A stretch of DNA of 64,000 bases from Buchnera aphidicola (Melanaphis sacchari) (GTDB lineage Bacteria > Pseudomonadota > Gammaproteobacteria > Enterobacterales > Enterobacteriaceae). The notes under the pieces are model-generated. The model was not told the origin of the DNA, did no database searches, and was given only the letters and a program-made list of their open reading frames with translations. Below are positions 61,671-64,000 of the stretch, in pieces. The DNA lies in NCBI RefSeq assembly GCF_003096055.1, contig NZ_CP029161.1, forward strand, positions 124,001 through 188,000. Direction: 5' to 3'. The position numbers and the translations under genes were made by a program. The first letter of the stretch is position 1. Each line of letters begins with the position of its first letter.

Positions 61671-62410
61671 GATAAATCTCCGAATTTTATTTGTAATGCT
61701 GTAATTGAAGCAATTACTGCAGTTTCCGCTCTCAAAATTCTAGGTCCTAATTGCAGTACAATAAATTCGTATTGAATAATTTTTTTTATTTCTGAAGATG
61801 AGAATCCGCGTTCAGAGCCAATTAATAAAAAAATATTTTTTATATTTTTTTTTAAATTATTAATAGTCAATGTAGATTGTGGATGAAAAACAATTTTTGT
61901 AGATTTTTTATCTATTTTTTTACACCAAGAAAAAATATTTTCTAGATCATTAATTTTTGGAATAATATTTCTACGGCACTGCTGACAAGCAGCAATAGCT
62001 ATATTTTTCCAACGTTTATCTTTTTTTAAACTATATCTTGTTTTTTTATTAAAATTATCATTTTCGAAGCATAGCGGAGTAATAGAATTTACACCTAATT
62101 CAACAGATTTTTGAATAGAAAAATTCATTTTTTCAGATTTTGAAATTATTTGTCCTAAATGTATTATTAATGATGATTCAATGTTTTTTACTTCTTTTTT
62201 TAAAATTTTTAGCTCAATAATTTTTTTTTCAATTTTAGTTATTTTAGATAAAAATATACTATTAGTATTATTAAATATTTCTAATTTTTCTTCAATGTTC
62301 ATGCGAAGTACTTTTTTAATATAATGTAAATGATTACAATGAGATAACAAAACTTTTTGATGTACTTTTAAAGACTGAGAAATATAAATTCTTGGAATAT
62401 TTTTTTTCAT
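61667..62410 (-). CDS. rsmE: 16S rRNA m3U1498 methyltransferase
   Basis: RsmE is a SPOUT-class methyltransferase acting on U1498 of 16S rRNA. The N-terminal PUA-like part begins with PRIYISQSL; the SPOUT knot has [10 protein letters not shown] near residue 150, [14 protein letters not shown] near 198 and [21 protein letters not shown] near the end. The length is 247 against 243. It follows endA by two bases, as in E. coli. Confidence 0.95.
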   Translation of the reverse strand: MKKNIPRIYISQSLKVHQKVLLSHCNHLHYIKKVLRMNIEEKLEIFNNTNSIFLSKITKIEKKIIELKILKKEVKNIESSLIIHLGQIISKSEKMNFSIQKSVELGVNSITPLCFENDNFNKKTRYSLKKDKRWKNIAIAACQQCRRNIIPKINDLENIFSWCKKIDKKSTKIVFHPQSTLTINNLKKNIKNIFLLIGSERGFSSSEIKKIIQYEFIVLQLGPRILRAETAVIASITALQIKFGDLS

Positions 62411-62412
62411 TA

Positions 62413-63150
62413 TTAATTTTTTAAATTTTTATAAGGCAATCTTAGATTAAGACATTTTTTATAAACATAATTATTATGATTGCCCTGTTTATGAAATATT
62501 AAATTTTCTCTAATACATTCCCATTTAGTTACAGGAAATTTTATGTCCCATTTTTTAAATAACAATTTTTCATTCATGGATAATTTTATATTATATCTTT
62601 TAAGCATATAAAAATAAGTTCTAGCTATAGCTCCCTTTGATCGTTCAGGTGGTTCTGCTAATTTTTTTTTAAAATCTATTTTCATTGTGCACTTTCCATA
62701 TTCTTGGAAATTATTGTTTAATTCGCTATATATAAAATTTGATCGATCACTATTAATTTCTCCAATAACAGGCTGTAAATTGTGAAGATCAAACTCTATT
62801 TTTTGATATAATTTATTTTTTAAACATTTTTTCCGACCTCCTTTCTTCCAACATTGTTTTTCATGTCCAAATTGCCATGAAGGAACTACGTGTTCCCATT
62901 CAATTCTTGTTGCTCTATTTTTATTTTTGCGTATTTTGTATCCACATGATGATAAATCAGGTATTCCCTTTTTTCCATGCCAAATAATTTTACAACCACA
63001 ATAAAAAGAACCAGGTGCATTTTTGTGTATTTTAATAGCTACAAGTTTATATTTTTGAAAACTTTTTATGTTTTCTTTTTTAAAATTATTTTTTTTAATT
63101 GAGAATAAAAAAAATATAATACTTATAACAAAAAAAATTTTCTTTATCAT
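62413..63150 (-). CDS. endA: Endonuclease I (periplasmic DNase)
   Basis: EndA is a secreted His-Me finger nuclease that cuts double-stranded DNA in the periplasm. A hydrophobic N-terminus (residues 4-18) acts as a signal peptide or anchor. The active-site region is [15 protein letters not shown], with the catalytic His near residue 86; [16 protein letters not shown] supplies the metal Asn. Cys are conserved ([22 protein letters not shown]). The length is 245 against 235. Retention of a periplasmic DNase in so small a genome is noteworthy. Confidence 0.95.
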   Translation of the reverse strand: MIKKIFFVISIIFFLFSIKKNNFKKENIKSFQKYKLVAIKIHKNAPGSFYCGCKIIWHGKKGIPDLSSCGYKIRKNKNRATRIEWEHVVPSWQFGHEKQCWKKGGRKKCLKNKLYQKIEFDLHNLQPVIGEINSDRSNFIYSELNNNFQEYGKCTMKIDFKKKLAEPPERSKGAIARTYFYMLKRYNIKLSMNEKLLFKKWDIKFPVTKWECIRENLIFHKQGNHNNYVYKKCLNLRLPYKNLKN

Positions 63151-63335
63151 ATTTTCTACTTATTAGTATGTTTTAAAAAAGATATTCTTTATTATTTAAA
63201 CAAACTCTAATAAAGTATCATTTTTAATGATATTTTAAAAATAAAAATTTTGATATTTTTTATATTAAATTATTTTTTTAATTTATAAAAATTAAATTTA
63301 TCTTTTGTTAAGTATTTTAAAAAAAGGAAAATAAA

Positions 63336-64000
63336 ATGACTGAATATTTTTTTACATCAGAATCAGTTTCAGAAGGGCATCCTGATAAAATTGCAGATCA
63401 AATTTCTGACGCATTATTAGATGAAATTATCAAACAAGATATTAAGGCGCGAGTAGCTTGCGAAACTTATGTAAAGACAGGAATGGTTTTAGTTGGAGGT
63501 GAAATTACGACTACTGCGTGGGTTGATGTTGAAGAAATTACTAGAAATACTATTAATAATATTGGTTATATTAATTCCGAGACAGGATTTGATGCAAATT
63601 CTTGTGCAGTTCTTAGTACTATCGGGAAACAATCTTTAGACATTAATAGAGGAATAGATCGCTCCAATCCCTTAGAACAAGGAGCGGGTGATCAAGGAAT
63701 TATTTTTGGTTATGCAACTAATGAAACAGATGTTTTTATGCCTGCGCCAATTACGTATGCTCATTTACTAGTAAAAAAACAATCTGAAATAAGAAAAAAT
63801 AATACTTTATCTTGGCTCCAACCAGATGCTAAAAGTCAGGTAACATTTAAATATAAGGATGGTGTCATTTTAGGTATAGATACAATTGTTTTTTCTACTC
63901 AACATAAAGAAAGTATTTCTCAAAAGATTTTAAAGGAAGCCGTAATGGAAGAAATTATAAAACCTGTTTTACCGAAGAAATGGTTAACAAAAAATACTAA
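63336..64000 (+). CDS. metK: S-adenosylmethionine synthase, 3' end outside window
   Basis: MetK makes S-adenosylmethionine from methionine and ATP. The frame begins at ATG 63336 behind AAAGGA (7-base spacing) and stays open to the end of the window: about 221 codons of the usual 384. Motifs are [41 protein letters not shown] and DAKSQVTF. The product feeds the SAM enzymes of this window (MiaB, QueE, CysG, RsmE). The gap to endA (185 bases) holds its promoter, not identified. Confidence 0.97.
   Translation, partial: MTEYFFTSESVSEGHPDKIADQISDALLDEIIKQDIKARVACETYVKTGMVLVGGEITTTAWVDVEEITRNTINNIGYINSETGFDANSCAVLSTIGKQSLDINRGIDRSNPLEQGAGDQGIIFGYATNETDVFMPAPITYAHLLVKKQSEIRKNNTLSWLQPDAKSQVTFKYKDGVILGIDTIVFSTQHKESISQKILKEAVMEEIIKPVLPKKWLTKNT

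Overview
The window is a chromosome segment of an aphid endosymbiont, almost certainly Buchnera aphidicola (Gammaproteobacteria). The DNA is strongly AT-biased and full of homopolymeric A/T runs. The predicted proteins align along most of their length with Escherichia coli orthologues. Blocks of E. coli gene order survive with large pieces deleted between them. No mobile element, prophage, CRISPR array, toxin system or foreign island was seen. The identification rests on reading the proteins against remembered E. coli sequences, not on a database search.

Layout: yajR (partial), ispA and dxs (isoprenoids), then convergent nusB, ribD (in two pieces), thiL and ribH (riboflavin and thiamine phosphate). 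An AT-rich spacer leads to initiator tRNA-Met with a clear sigma70 promoter and to argA. The recCBD genes follow, then mscS, fbaA and pgk, yhgN and asd. From 23.3 to 36.6 kb lies a long minus-strand block: tusA, nadD, holA, leuS, corC, ybeY, miaB, thyA, lgt, lysA, lysS and prfB. Then come ygfZ, gmk, typA, engB, a polA reduced to its 5' nuclease, and dsbA. From 43.5 to 52.3 kb a full sulfate-assimilation cluster cysJIHGDNC is followed by ftsB, ispD, ispF and queD. The right end holds queE, eno, pyrG and glnS, a Met-Leu-Gln tRNA cluster, rpiA, fau, rsmE, endA and the start of metK.

Functionally the segment covers host-provisioning pathways (Cys via sulfate reduction, Lys/Thr/Met via asd and lysA, Arg via argA, riboflavin), glycolysis, translation and tRNA modification (miaB, tusA, queD/E, four tRNA genes, three aminoacyl-tRNA synthetases, RF2), and an unusual DNA-metabolism set: RecBCD plus a 5' nuclease.

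The most interesting signals are disruptions of otherwise well-conserved genes. lgt is frameshifted in an A11 run and ybeY in an A10 run; in both, one extra A restores the full-length homologous frame, which fits rescue by RNA-polymerase slippage. ybeY also lacks ATG/GTG/TTG in its N-terminal frame, but has AUU and AUA codons behind a Shine-Dalgarno-like sequence. ribD is cut by a single in-frame TGA. prfB, in contrast, keeps the classical programmed +1 frameshift (CTT TGA C), which explains why a simple open reading frame appears to lack its first 25 codons.
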